25,596 nt of DNA from JAEXNA01 sp050486105 (GCA_050486105.1 JBJHCR010000054.1:1-25596); one strand, 5' to 3'; shown: positions 16,601-24,861, counted from the stretch's first letter. Notes: a model not told the origin generated them from the letters alone. Translations and numbers: made by a program.

Positions 16601-17244
16601 TCGGCGGACTCGAATTCTAAAGATGCTTTCGGAGGTTCGACAAACTCTTCGCCATCCTCAAACTCGAGCGTTACCTGGAGGCGAGTCTCGCCTTCGCAAG
16701 TTAGCTCAGGGGCGGCCCGACAAGGTAATCTGAGAACGATTTTCCCATCCTCAGTGGGCAAGCTGCGACTCAGTTCCAACTTGACACCTAAGGAATTTCC
16801 GCTCTCGAGCTTAACCATGTACTGTTCGAGATTCAACGACAGAACCGGCATACGCTCTTCGGCAAAAAGAGCCAAGAGGTCCCCGGTTGGGGCGACCTCC
16901 ACAACCCCGTCTGGAAGTTCGGAGATAATGGAAAGCCTTGGAGCAGCCCCCAACTCATCCTCTCCATCCACTACCGAAACCTTGCCCAAGGCAGACTGAA
17001 GGGACAGAGGGTAAAGCAATAGCAGCGGCTCGGCTCCCTCTTTAAGAAGCTCTCCCTGAAAAACCAAACTCACTTCACAATGGGCTATGGGGCCCAGACA
17101 ACGGACCTTGCAGTTCGCCTCGGTTGGCCGAAGAAAGGAGCCGTCCTTTCGACGGACCAGTCCTGGTCCTAAGGCGACGACTCTCTCGCCCCTAGTCTGC
17201 TTTGGAAGCTCGGTTGGAACGACTGAAGTTTCAGAACGACTCAA
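13666..17244 (-). CDS. Giant VIT/VWA protein with degenerate MIDAS
   Basis: A 1192-residue protein without signal peptide or membrane helix. The first 150 residues are a VIT domain, then a von Willebrand A domain at about 275-430 (DIVFVLDASENLHEG, RFALVTFGRD, QLCIFLLAGGHVGNE), as in vault/inter-alpha-trypsin proteins. The MIDAS metal site looks broken: Asp282 and Ser284 remain, but the third position is Asn286, the Thr position is Ala in GRADVH, and the usual 'TDG' is AGG. After a low-complexity linker (about 600-720) comes a helical region (730-870), a Gln-rich coiled coil (about 900-980), a Glu/Pro/Ala-rich linker (980-1090) and a C-terminal TPR-like helix repeat (1110-1190). Start TTG with AAAGGG upstream. 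Probably a scaffold; role unknown. Confidence 0.9.
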   Translation of the reverse strand: MSRSETSVVPTELPKQTRGERVVALGPGLVRRKDGSFLRPTEANCKVRCLGPIAHCEVSLVFQGELLKEGAEPLLLLYPLSLQSALGKVSVVDGEDELGAAPRLSIISELPDGVVEVAPTGDLLALFAEERMPVLSLNLEQYMVKLESGNSLGVKLELSRSLPTEDGKIVLRLPCRAAPELTCEGETRLQVTLEFEDGEEFVEPPKASLEFESAEADGLLLMNTELLLTDSSEDIEVYFRPGRTEMPVTRLRRNSENFIFSIFPPSSIPASPQRRDIVFVLDASENLHEGVFEGVRGDILDTLRGLDDSDRFALVTFGRDIDGFNGGEFCEVSEVEEACKWLAGIEPKGRADVHPLLERIQSLPSQPDRQLCIFLLAGGHVGNEPAILRSLDFDQSDRRYYTIGIGPSFQQAFLRRLALLTRGRFEAAPTGLCREPLDRLLGQTRALLTEVAFESSEGGEQDFESDSLVPVRMTSLTPQGPVHCLGRGSPSSLRFRSKDETGVFFAGTTHAKGTENLALGGVWAGLKVRELLDSIRLTTGSKRQALREELVTLAAAYGILIEETVLVVGEGDEQEVQLNVFPNKWLRSGGSVEPKVDDDNPVSTDYRRGLVARDGLFKGAKFPGDVESNSSEGPTRHGLRSRSSGSQETGMKPVLERGGSAKPPMPTVVGNGTAASQVSEASEADSPVLEGDHLVEEAVASGATADPSSPATAQVAPSVLVFQNPTPVVHLALDPYSGARDRLNAYQTEMLDVEVRTALAGLAGLPSKVSVGGADLSRILAQTVAHLEKRGYYSSAVAVLGLLLQDFRTPEVLKKFEALIVAWADSLDQDCLPEAVYILQMGGRICVDSTALRQKLQELWERWGQVSEEQGEMAQVRAWQPALRSETTGDVLSPLQLEFARMQQQQAELAQALTELKTQVLAQSPLDSEPLKDEFAEVQKRIDGLNIPSLEQIREISQEGLKPLTEALENATQVFQESRVAASAAYVAEPERAELPETSKTSDTAEEASETPEPSGAPEEAPEPPSLVQESEGALIDVPREEAAVEVDRPVASSPSMPEEQNQELSVEVDQTAAPRPAGQPTSEELQERLLQEPRDPDCHQAVRACLPEAKDRINFYRDLVKVDRDQPYHSLALARAYRDGDQTKVAVVHYQKYLRSEKDPDAYLELAEAYDELGKANLSSSARKAAQVYGK

Positions 17245-17490
17245 TCCCTAATCCCTTTAGGATGGTCCAATACGCTAAGTTGGTCCCAGCCCCCTCTCCG
17301 AGGGGCCAGCAAACTTCTAGAAGACCCCTAAAAATCTGCTCAATCCACAAAGTCCCTGCCCACACCAGGAGTCCGAGAGAAGGAAGTCTTTCAAAAGGAC
17401 GAGAAGCCCGAGACGATTAGGTTAGCCTCAGCGGTGCGCCTAGCAGCCAGGACAGACCGTCCGAAGAGAATAGGGCAAAACCAGACGATT

Positions 17491-19266
17491 ATGCTAAAAA
17501 TTGTTCGCAAAACCACAGCTACCAAGCTCGATGCCAAATCTGCTCGCCTACTGCAAAGCCACCTGCAGGGCCGATTCAACTCTCTGCTTGCAGGGGTACG
17601 TTTAGAGTACGCTAGACGCCTCGGCCTCGAGGACCAGGACTTGGCTCCTCCGCCGGTCGGTCTCCAGGGCGAGATCCAGCTTGGTGAGATTTTCTTAACC
17701 CAGCCGGGAACTGTCTGCTTCGTGCGATACAATTCCGAATCCGATACCCTGGAAGCATCGGCCATCTCGAATAATCCGAGCAGCGATCTCGAGACTTTCT
17801 TCCAAGAGGTGGAGGGTTGCCTAGCCTTGTCCGGGCTGACCGGCAGTGATTGGCAAATCAGCGATTCTGGAGCCACCATTCCCAATGAGGCCGAAGCTGC
17901 CTCTACCGAGGTGAGCGAAAAGGAGTTGGAAGCCGCTCGAGAACTGCTCAAGCCTGACAGTCGCTCCCTCTTGCAGCAGTTGGCAACCCAGGAGTCTACT
18001 CTGGTCCGAGATCTCGAATCCTCAGGGATTGAGCGACTGGACCATTCTCTGGCCCATTTTGAGGACCTAGAGTTGCTCCGTAAGGACTATGCGGTCATCG
18101 ACCAAAAGACCGGGCAGCAGATCTTGAGAGTTCCCAGCCGAGCGTCTTTGGAGGAAGCCTCCCAAAAGTTCTTCATCGGGGGCACGGCTATCTCCAACGA
18201 CAACGTGGATGAGGTGCTCTCCTGTACTCCATTCTGCCGTCATTTGTTAGCCAACGACCAATGGCTGCTACTCCTGCTGCTGGGCACCCTGAAGAGGTTG
18301 AACTTCAGTTCTGGAAGTGTCTTTGTTTGTCGCAGTGAAGACGCCCCAAGTCGAGTGTTCCTGAAGACCACAGAGCAGAAATATCTCATCGTTCTCAGCA
18401 ACAGGCGACTGAACCTCGACGACGGATATCTGGTAGGAGCCCAAGTGGCCGCGTATGGGCTCAACGATATCATCGTGGTTTCCACCGAGAAAACCTCAAC
18501 TTTGATGAAGCATCATCTCAAGCAGGCTAACCCGAATGCAAACTTCGCATTCATCGACTCCCTCAATGACCTAGACAGTCAGTTGAGTACCATCCTCTTG
18601 GAGAAACAGAGGGCTCACCTCAAGGCTTTGCTCAATCCCCTGGCTGCTTTGACTCCTGTAAGAGTCCAAGATTTGATCGTACGAAAAATGGTTCCGGATG
18701 TCGACTCAGTGGAAACCGAAGTGGACAGTTCCGAAGTTCAAGCAGTGGACTCCGACGGCTTTCCCCTAGGGCTTGACGAGGACAGTTTCGAAGGCAACCC
18801 AGCACGAATGATCGCAGACTCGTTCGAAGCTCCGCCCCCAGACACCCTGCCCCCTTTCCAGGATTCGTCACTGGAGCGCGCCCCCCAAAACCACCAGCCC
18901 CCAAGTGACGTAGACAAGCCTTCAATCCAAATTGAACTGCCGGTGGAGGAACCCTCTGAGCCGACTCCGCCAGCACCCGCTGCTGCCACACCGGCTTCAA
19001 CCTTAGACCTCACCCCCCCGGCATCTAGTGCGCCACCGCCTGCAGTTGAACCGGCTCCTCTGCCTTCCGAGGAATTCCTACCCCCGACTCCACAGCCTCA
19101 GGAAGTCGTACCTGCAACTCCCCAAGATGCCGTTCAGCCCGCTCCAGAAGCTACGGGCATGGCGGAGACCGGGTTCCCGGGTCCAGACATCCCCGACCTC
19201 CCTGAAGCCGAGGAAATGATCCCCGACTTTCCCCTAGCCACCGAAGCCGCCCGGAGTGACGCTTAG
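17491..19266 (+). CDS. Orphan protein with Pro/Glu-rich C-terminal tail
   Basis: A 591-residue protein of no family I recognise. The first 150 residues hold helices and beta strands (KLDAKSARLLQSHLQGRF, GTVCFVRYN). A middle section is rich in helices and Leu (HLLANDQWLLLLLLGTLKRL), and the strand-rich SGSVFVCRS, KYLIVLSNRRL and LNDIIVVSTEKTS suggest a folded alpha/beta core around residues 270-370. From about residue 445 to the end it is disordered, full of Pro, Glu and Ala, resembling the linker of the neighbouring VIT/VWA protein. No signal peptide or clear membrane helix. It diverges from the VIT/VWA-PilZ operon across 246 bp. The ATG at 17491 is preferred; a GTG at 17434 would add 19 residues. 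Ribosome-binding site weak. Confidence 0.85.
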   Translation: MLKIVRKTTATKLDAKSARLLQSHLQGRFNSLLAGVRLEYARRLGLEDQDLAPPPVGLQGEIQLGEIFLTQPGTVCFVRYNSESDTLEASAISNNPSSDLETFFQEVEGCLALSGLTGSDWQISDSGATIPNEAEAASTEVSEKELEAARELLKPDSRSLLQQLATQESTLVRDLESSGIERLDHSLAHFEDLELLRKDYAVIDQKTGQQILRVPSRASLEEASQKFFIGGTAISNDNVDEVLSCTPFCRHLLANDQWLLLLLLGTLKRLNFSSGSVFVCRSEDAPSRVFLKTTEQKYLIVLSNRRLNLDDGYLVGAQVAAYGLNDIIVVSTEKTSTLMKHHLKQANPNANFAFIDSLNDLDSQLSTILLEKQRAHLKALLNPLAALTPVRVQDLIVRKMVPDVDSVETEVDSSEVQAVDSDGFPLGLDEDSFEGNPARMIADSFEAPPPDTLPPFQDSSLERAPQNHQPPSDVDKPSIQIELPVEEPSEPTPPAPAAATPASTLDLTPPASSAPPPAVEPAPLPSEEFLPPTPQPQEVVPATPQDAVQPAPEATGMAETGFPGPDIPDLPEAEEMIPDFPLATEAARSDA

Positions 19267-19295
19267 GGCGTTTCTGTTAGGTACTCGAGACAAGA

Positions 19296-19329
19296 CGACA
19301 AGGCCCGTTGGAAACAGCGGGCCTTGTCG
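19296..19329. terminator. 15-bp stem with GAAA tetraloop
   Basis: CGACAAGGCCCGTTG (19296-19310) pairs with CAGCGGGCCTTGTCG (19315-19329) with one T-G wobble, closing on a GAAA loop. It lies 29 bp after the stop of the 591-residue orphan gene and between convergent genes. Very stable, but it has no T-run. It most likely ends transcription from both sides with the hairpin next to it. Confidence 0.75.
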
Positions 19330-19357
19330 ATACAGGAAGGGGTGTGGAGGTATTCGG

Positions 19358-19388
19358 GTCGCTCGCCGACCTCCCACCAGCGAGCGAC
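19358..19388. terminator. 9-bp hairpin at the 3' end of proS
   Basis: GTCGCTCGC (19358-19366) pairs perfectly with GCGAGCGAC (19380-19388) around a 13-base loop. It lies 25 bp past the proS stop in the minus direction. With no T-run it may be a backup terminator or a 3' end stabiliser. Confidence 0.6.
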
Positions 19389-19412
19389 TCTGCACCACCC
19401 GCTTGGAGCTCC

Positions 19413-20951
19413 TCAATAAGCGATAGCGAAGATTACTTGCTGGGCAGCAGGCTCCCCGGAGTAGACACAGACTCCCTTTTCCCCCTCGGGCTGCTCGAGA
19501 GGAACACAGCGCACCGTCCCTTTGGTTTCCTCTTTGATCTTCTTCTCATTCTCCACGCTCGGATTGAACCAGCAGCGAACGAAGCCCGTCCGGGTTCCCA
19601 GAGCCTCTTTGAGTTCTTGGTACGTTTTCACCGTTTTGGTCGAAGCCTCACGGCGTTCCTTAGCTCGCAGAAAAAGCTGCTCCTGAAGAAGAGTTATCTT
19701 CGCTTCAAGCCATTCCCGACTGAGTTCTTCCACCGACAGGAATTCTTTTTCGCGGGAAAGGCGGGTCTTCAGGACGCAAGCGTTCTTGGCCACGTCGCGA
19801 GGTCCCACCTCGAGGCGAAACGGCACGCCCCTCTGTTCCCAATAAAAGTGCTTGTCCACAGGACGCTCATCGCGAAGATCAAGGATCACCTGTTGGGCAT
19901 GTCCGTCTCCGAAGAACACCGAAAACAGGTCTCGCTGACCCAGACGGCCCCGAGCCTGCTCCACAGCCCCAGGGCCACACAGCGCCTCGACCATCTTCAT
20001 GCATAGCTCGAGGACAGCTTCCTTTTCTTCCTCTTTTCGGAAGATAGGAATGACGGCGCAAACTACCGGTGCCATCTTTGGTGGAAGGACCAGTCCCTCA
20101 TCGTCGGAGTGAGTCATAACAAGGGCTCCTATGAGCCGGGTGCTCATACCCCAACTAGTGGTCCAGCAGAGGTGACGCTGGTTGTCTCGACCAAGAAATC
20201 CAATGTCGAAGGCTTTTGAAAAGTTCTGGCCCAAATTGTGTGAGGTGCCGGCTTGTAGAGCTTTTCCGTCCTGCATCAAAGCTTCGATACAATAGGTGAC
20301 ATCGGCGCCTGGAAACTTTTCGCTTTCTGTCTTAGCTCCCTTGATCACCGGAATAGCTAGGAACTCTTCCACAAAGTCGGCATAAACATCGAGCATCCGC
20401 AAAGTCTCAACTTCCGCTTCTTCTGCCGTCTCGTGGGCGGTGTGGCCTTCCTGCCACAGAAACTCAGCGGTCCTCAAGAACAAACGAGTTCGCAACTCCC
20501 AGCGCATGACATTGGCCCATTGATTGATGAGGATAGGCAGATCTCGGTAGCTCTGGACCCATTGAGCATACATATGCCCAATCACGGTCTCGGACGTCGG
20601 TCGAACAATCAATGGCTCAGCCAACTCCCCTTTGGGAATCAGACCATTCTCTCCAGCTTCCAACCCGGAATGGGTGACCACGGCGCACTCCATTGCGAAG
20701 CCTTCCACATGTTCGGCTTCTTTCTGCAGAAAACTCACCGGAATGAGTAGCGGAAAGTAGGCATTTACGTGACCGGTAGCCTTAAAGCGCCCGTCGAGTT
20801 CTCGTTGAATCGCCTCCCAAAGAGCATAGCCGGTGGGACGTATGACCATACAACCTCGGACCGGGGAATAATCCGCTAACTCCGCAGCCTTAATGACGTC
20901 CAGGTACCACTGATTGTAATCTTCTTCACGGGTTTTGATGTTCTTGGCCAT
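19413..20951 (-). CDS. proS: Prolyl-tRNA synthetase, archaeal/eukaryote-like type
   Basis: Class II synthetase that charges tRNA-Pro. At 512 residues it lacks the editing insertion of the long bacterial form. The catalytic core motifs are clear: GYALWEAIQ, VRPTSETVIG (motif 2 region), a second FLWQEGHTAH motif and the GTSHNLGQNFSKAFDI and TTSWGMSTRLIG (motif 3) segments. An anticodon-binding domain follows, then the extra C-terminal domain ending with the conserved FAIAY, whose terminal Tyr is a hallmark of this type. In the family's zinc site (four Cys in Thermus), here Cys460 and Cys495 remain while the partner positions are Ser465 and Ser498. Start ATG at 20951; a further ATG lies 12 bases upstream. 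Divergent from the Tricorn gene. Confidence 0.96.
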   Translation of the reverse strand: MAKNIKTREEDYNQWYLDVIKAAELADYSPVRGCMVIRPTGYALWEAIQRELDGRFKATGHVNAYFPLLIPVSFLQKEAEHVEGFAMECAVVTHSGLEAGENGLIPKGELAEPLIVRPTSETVIGHMYAQWVQSYRDLPILINQWANVMRWELRTRLFLRTAEFLWQEGHTAHETAEEAEVETLRMLDVYADFVEEFLAIPVIKGAKTESEKFPGADVTYCIEALMQDGKALQAGTSHNLGQNFSKAFDIGFLGRDNQRHLCWTTSWGMSTRLIGALVMTHSDDEGLVLPPKMAPVVCAVIPIFRKEEEKEAVLELCMKMVEALCGPGAVEQARGRLGQRDLFSVFFGDGHAQQVILDLRDERPVDKHFYWEQRGVPFRLEVGPRDVAKNACVLKTRLSREKEFLSVEELSREWLEAKITLLQEQLFLRAKERREASTKTVKTYQELKEALGTRTGFVRCWFNPSVENEKKIKEETKGTVRCVPLEQPEGEKGVCVYSGEPAAQQVIFAIAY

Positions 20952-21053
20952 ATGGGCGCGCATTCAAAAAGTCTGGCGTGCATGCCTGCCCGAAGAGAAG
21001 TTTCCTACCAGCAGAAAGGGAGCAACACAACCAGGAATCGAAGAGCGGCTCCC

Positions 21054-24000
21054 ATGAGCTTTACCGGATATTATCAGCGCCCTACCCTTGCCTGCGATCG
21101 AGTGGTCTTCGTCTTTGAGGATGACCTTTGGCTCTACAACTTGCAGTCCCAATCTCCCACAGCTTTCCGCTTGACAGCCAACCCCGGTCGGGCCAACGAT
21201 CCTCAACTCAGCCCCGATGGCACTCACTTGGCCTACACCAGTCTCGACGAGGGGCACCCGGAAGTCTACGTCACCCGCCTCGACAATATGTCTCCGCAAA
21301 GGTTGACATATCTGGGCGAAGACACTCGCTGTATTGGCTGGAGTCGAGACGGCAAGGACATCCTTTTCACCACCAATGCCGGCAACCCGTTCAATCGAAT
21401 TTTTCAGCTCGCCAAAGTCTCTCGTGAGGGAGGCCCCTGCCAAAGAATCCCATACGGACCGGCTGCCCACTTGAGTTTTGCTCCCAAGCGCGGTCAAGTT
21501 CTAGGACGCCATACCTGGGATCCGGCCCGATGGAAAAGATACCGCGGAGGGACCGCCGGTCAAATCTGGGTGGACCACAAAGAGACTGGGGACTTCACTC
21601 CTCTACTGGAACTCGACGGGAACCTCACTCGACCTCTGTGGGTGGGTGCCCGCATCTATTTCGGTTCGGACCACGAAGGTATCTGTAATATCTACAGCTG
21701 CAAACCCGACGGCACCGACCTCAAAAAGCACACGGACCACCAAGACTTTTACATCCGCTACCCTAACAGTGACGGCAAGAGGCTTGTCTACCAATGCGGT
21801 GGTGACATCTATCTTCTGGATCCCAAAAAGAAGTCACCCCAAAAACTCCCTATTGAAGTCCTCACCCCTCGACCTCACCTAGCCCGCAAGTTCGTTTCAC
21901 CAGGACGCTACCTCGAGAGCTACACAGTTTCTCCCGATGGCTCTCAGACCGGGGTAGGAGTGCGCGGTAAAGTGTTCACTTTCCCGCACTGGGAAGGCGC
22001 AGTGCGTCAACTGGGCGAGCGTGACGGGGTGCGTTATCGCCTATTGCGTTGGGGGCCCCAGGGTCCGGTCTGCGTCAGCGACCTCCACGGAGAAGAAGAG
22101 ATCGGACTTTTCGACGAGCAAGCCAAGGGGCAATATCGTAGTCTGACCCGAGGCCACGAAATCGGTCGAGTTCTGGAACTGGGACTCTCCCCCTGCGGAG
22201 AACGTCTGTGGTTCACCAACCACCGCCATGAACTGTTCGCTCTAGCTTTTCCAAAACCGAGCAAGCCCTCGGAGGGGGCACAGACCGAGGAACCTGAAGG
22301 GACCGAAGTTCCAGCCGAACCGGAACTCGCCCTGGTAACTCGAGATCGTTACTCGAGGATAGGTGGGGCATCCTGGTCGCCGGACGGCTTCTGGCTAGCT
22401 TACTCCGAGTCGGTAAACCGACAGGACAGCAGGATTTTCCTGTGGTCTTGGGAGCAGAGGCAGGCCTTTGCCGTCACTCAACCGGCTTTCCGGGATTGGG
22501 CTCCCGATTTTGACCCCGATGGCCGCTATCTCTATTTTCTAAGCTGTCGAGACTTCGATCCGGTGCGCGACAATCTCTTTTTCGAGTTCAGCTTTCCCAA
22601 AGCGGCTCGACCCTACCTGGTAACTCTTCAAGAGGAGCAGCCCGATCCGTTCTTGCCTAGGTCTCGAGCCCCGGGGGAAGAACCCCCGGCCTTTCCTTCA
22701 CCCTACATCGAGGATCCGAAGACCAAGGAGACCGACAGCCAGGAAAGCTCCGAGGAAATCGAAGAGATCGAGGACAATGAAGATGCCGAGGGTCGCGAGG
22801 AGAGCCCTGACGACTCAGCTTCAGAGGTCGGCAGCAAACCTGAGGAGCCGGAAAAACCCAAAAGGATCAAGGTGGACCTACGGCACATCGAGCGCAGAGT
22901 CCGTGCTTTCCCTCTGGAAGAAGGACGCTACTTCGGGGTTATTGGCCTCAAGGATAAGGTGGCCTTCGGCATGTCTCCGGTTCGCTCGACCTTGAATCTC
23001 ACGGCTCCCCCCAGTGAAGGACCCAGCGGGCTCATAGGAATCTACGACTTCAAAAAGCTCGACAAAACCTTTCCACTTAAATCGGTGTCTGGATTTGATG
23101 CCTCCCTGGACAGGTCGACCTTGGTAGTTCGAAGTGGGTCGTCCCTTCGCGTCCTTAAGGCTGCGGCCATCCCAACAGGGAATGAGCGCACCGCCGGACG
23201 GGAAACTGGGTGGCTGGACCTGAGTAAGATTAAAGTCTCCATTAAACCTAGACCTGAGTGGCGGCAGATGCTCCGAGAAGCCTGGCGTTTGATGAGAGAT
23301 CACTTTTGGGACCCCGACATGTCCAAGGTCGACTGGAGAGAAGTCCTGGAGCGCTACGAACCTCTGCTGGAAAGGCTGGCTACTCGACGCGAGTTCTCAG
23401 ACCTACTGTGGGAGTTTCAGGGTGAACTCGGCACCTCTCATGCCTATGAATACGGAGGAGACTACCAGTCTGGGCCTCACTACGCTCAAGGGAAACTTGC
23501 GGCCTCCGTGGCCTGGCGCGAGGAGGATGAAGCTTACGTCATACTCGAGATCGCCGAGGGAGACCCATGGTCGGAAGATTCGACTTCACCTCTTCGGCTG
23601 CTTCACCACCCATTAAAGGCCGGGGACCTTCTGCTCGAGGTCAACGGGCAAACCCTGGACCTGAACAACCCCCCGGAAAAGTTCTTGGTCAATCAAGCCG
23701 AGCAGAGAGTCCACCTGACTGTCAAGAGACGGGCTTCCCATCGGGGCGAGGGAGAGCCCGAGCCCGAAGTGGTGACAGTCAAAGCCTTACGACGAGAAAC
23801 ACCCATACGTTATCGCGAGTGGGTAGAGAGCAACAAAAGACTGGTCCATCAGCGTTCGGAAGGCAAGCTCGGTTATATCCATATTCCCAACATGAGTGCT
23901 TCGGGCTACGCTGAATTTCATCGTCATTATTACAGTGAAATCGAACGGGAAGGTTTGATTGTCGACGTTCGCTACAACGGGGGCGGAAATGTCTCCCAAC

Positions 24001-24458
24001 TTCTCCTGGAAAAATTGGCAAGGCGCCGGGTCGGTTTTGACGTCCAACGCTGGGGAGAGCCGATACCCTACCCACAGGAGTCGCCTGCCGGACCTCTGGT
24101 GGCCCTGACCAACGAACAAGCTGGGTCCGATGGAGACATCTTCAGCCACTGTTTCAAACTCATGGGCCTGGGACCGCTCTTGGGCAAGAGAACCTGGGGT
24201 GGCACCATTGGCATCTGGCCCAGGCATCCCTTGGTGGACGGCACCGTGACCACCCAACCGGAGTTTGCTTTCTGGTTCACTGATGTGGGTTGGGGGGTCG
24301 AAAACTATGGAACAGATCCCGATGAAGTGATCGAACACAGACCCCAAGACTGGACCCTGAAGAAGGATCCACAACTGGAGAGGGCCATCGTGGTCGCCCT
24401 GGAGCAGGTGCATGCCCACCCGACCTTGGACCCAAAAAGGATCGAGCGAAATAGGTAG
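21054..24458 (+). CDS. Tricorn protease homologue
   Basis: A 1134-residue homologue of the Tricorn protease, a giant barrel assembly that degrades peptides released by upstream proteases, and cuts them with help from aminopeptidase factors. In order: two beta-propeller regions (about 1-660, with repeated 'SPDG' and 'WSPDGFWLAYS' blades), a PDZ-like domain (about 825-920), and a C-terminal serine-protease core. Catalytic residues match Thermoplasma Tricorn in order and spacing: GTSHAYEYGGD His796, AGSDGD Ser1025 (with Asp1026 beside it) and GVENYG Glu1083, 58 residues after the Ser as in the prototype. An acidic low-complexity stretch (about 560-600) interrupts the second propeller. The ATG at 21054 aligns with the family N-terminus. 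Confidence 0.96.
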   Translation: MSFTGYYQRPTLACDRVVFVFEDDLWLYNLQSQSPTAFRLTANPGRANDPQLSPDGTHLAYTSLDEGHPEVYVTRLDNMSPQRLTYLGEDTRCIGWSRDGKDILFTTNAGNPFNRIFQLAKVSREGGPCQRIPYGPAAHLSFAPKRGQVLGRHTWDPARWKRYRGGTAGQIWVDHKETGDFTPLLELDGNLTRPLWVGARIYFGSDHEGICNIYSCKPDGTDLKKHTDHQDFYIRYPNSDGKRLVYQCGGDIYLLDPKKKSPQKLPIEVLTPRPHLARKFVSPGRYLESYTVSPDGSQTGVGVRGKVFTFPHWEGAVRQLGERDGVRYRLLRWGPQGPVCVSDLHGEEEIGLFDEQAKGQYRSLTRGHEIGRVLELGLSPCGERLWFTNHRHELFALAFPKPSKPSEGAQTEEPEGTEVPAEPELALVTRDRYSRIGGASWSPDGFWLAYSESVNRQDSRIFLWSWEQRQAFAVTQPAFRDWAPDFDPDGRYLYFLSCRDFDPVRDNLFFEFSFPKAARPYLVTLQEEQPDPFLPRSRAPGEEPPAFPSPYIEDPKTKETDSQESSEEIEEIEDNEDAEGREESPDDSASEVGSKPEEPEKPKRIKVDLRHIERRVRAFPLEEGRYFGVIGLKDKVAFGMSPVRSTLNLTAPPSEGPSGLIGIYDFKKLDKTFPLKSVSGFDASLDRSTLVVRSGSSLRVLKAAAIPTGNERTAGRETGWLDLSKIKVSIKPRPEWRQMLREAWRLMRDHFWDPDMSKVDWREVLERYEPLLERLATRREFSDLLWEFQGELGTSHAYEYGGDYQSGPHYAQGKLAASVAWREEDEAYVILEIAEGDPWSEDSTSPLRLLHHPLKAGDLLLEVNGQTLDLNNPPEKFLVNQAEQRVHLTVKRRASHRGEGEPEPEVVTVKALRRETPIRYREWVESNKRLVHQRSEGKLGYIHIPNMSASGYAEFHRHYYSEIEREGLIVDVRYNGGGNVSQLLLEKLARRRVGFDVQRWGEPIPYPQESPAGPLVALTNEQAGSDGDIFSHCFKLMGLGPLLGKRTWGGTIGIWPRHPLVDGTVTTQPEFAFWFTDVGWGVENYGTDPDEVIEHRPQDWTLKKDPQLERAIVVALEQVHAHPTLDPKRIERNR

Positions 24459-24519
24459 TCGATCCCGATCGAAGACGGTGAAGGAAACTTCCGTCGAGGC
24501 AAACACTTAACTGAGAGAG

Positions 24520-24526
24520 AAAGGTG
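24520..24526 (+). promoter_or_regulatory. Ribosome-binding site of the thioredoxin gene
   Basis: AAAGGTG lies 7 bases before the ATG at 24534 and supports that start. Confidence 0.7.
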
Positions 24527-24533
24527 CAATACC

Positions 24534-24860
24534 ATGGCAATAGTACAAGAAATAACAGATGCCCAGTTCGAAGCAGAAGTGGCTCAGTCCGAGGTGCCGG
24601 TGGTGGTGGATTTCTTTGCCACTTGGTGCCCGCCGTGCCAAAGGTTGGCCCCGATCCTCGACGATCTGGCCAAGACTTACGAAGGTCGAGTGAAGTTCGT
24701 CAAGCTCAACACCGACCAAGAACAGAAATGGGCCTCTAAAATGGGAGTTCGTAGCCTTCCCACCCTGGTGTACTTCAAAGGGGGTAGCCCCGTAACTACC
24801 GAGGCTGGCCTCGCTCCGCCCAACCGGATCAAAGAGCATATCGAAAAGATGTTGGGTTAA
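24534..24860 (+). CDS. trxA: Thioredoxin with WCPPC active site
   Basis: A 108-residue cytosolic thioredoxin. The fold is complete: VVVDFFATWCPPC with the redox cysteines, the LAPILDDLA helix, VKFVKLNTDQ, the cis-Pro loop SLPTLVYFKGG and a terminal helix. It has no signal peptide. The active site is WCPPC rather than the usual WCGPC; Pro in that position is more typical of exported, TlpA/ResA-type proteins but is known in some cytosolic thioredoxins, and it raises or shifts the redox potential. It follows the Tricorn gene by 75 bp with its own ribosome-binding site, so co-transcription is possible. Confidence 0.96.
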   Translation: MAIVQEITDAQFEAEVAQSEVPVVVDFFATWCPPCQRLAPILDDLAKTYEGRVKFVKLNTDQEQKWASKMGVRSLPTLVYFKGGSPVTTEAGLAPPNRIKEHIEKMLG

Positions 24861-24861
24861 A

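Noticed and set aside
16226..16999. Plus-strand reading frame of 257 codons opposite the VIT/VWA gene
   Set aside because: Its translation is Ser/Arg-rich low complexity, typical of the antisense of a coding strand, while the minus strand encodes clear VIT and VWA domains.
23787..24506. Minus-strand reading frame of 239 codons opposite the Tricorn gene
   Set aside because: The plus strand carries the catalytic Ser and Glu of Tricorn here; the antisense frame has no domain.
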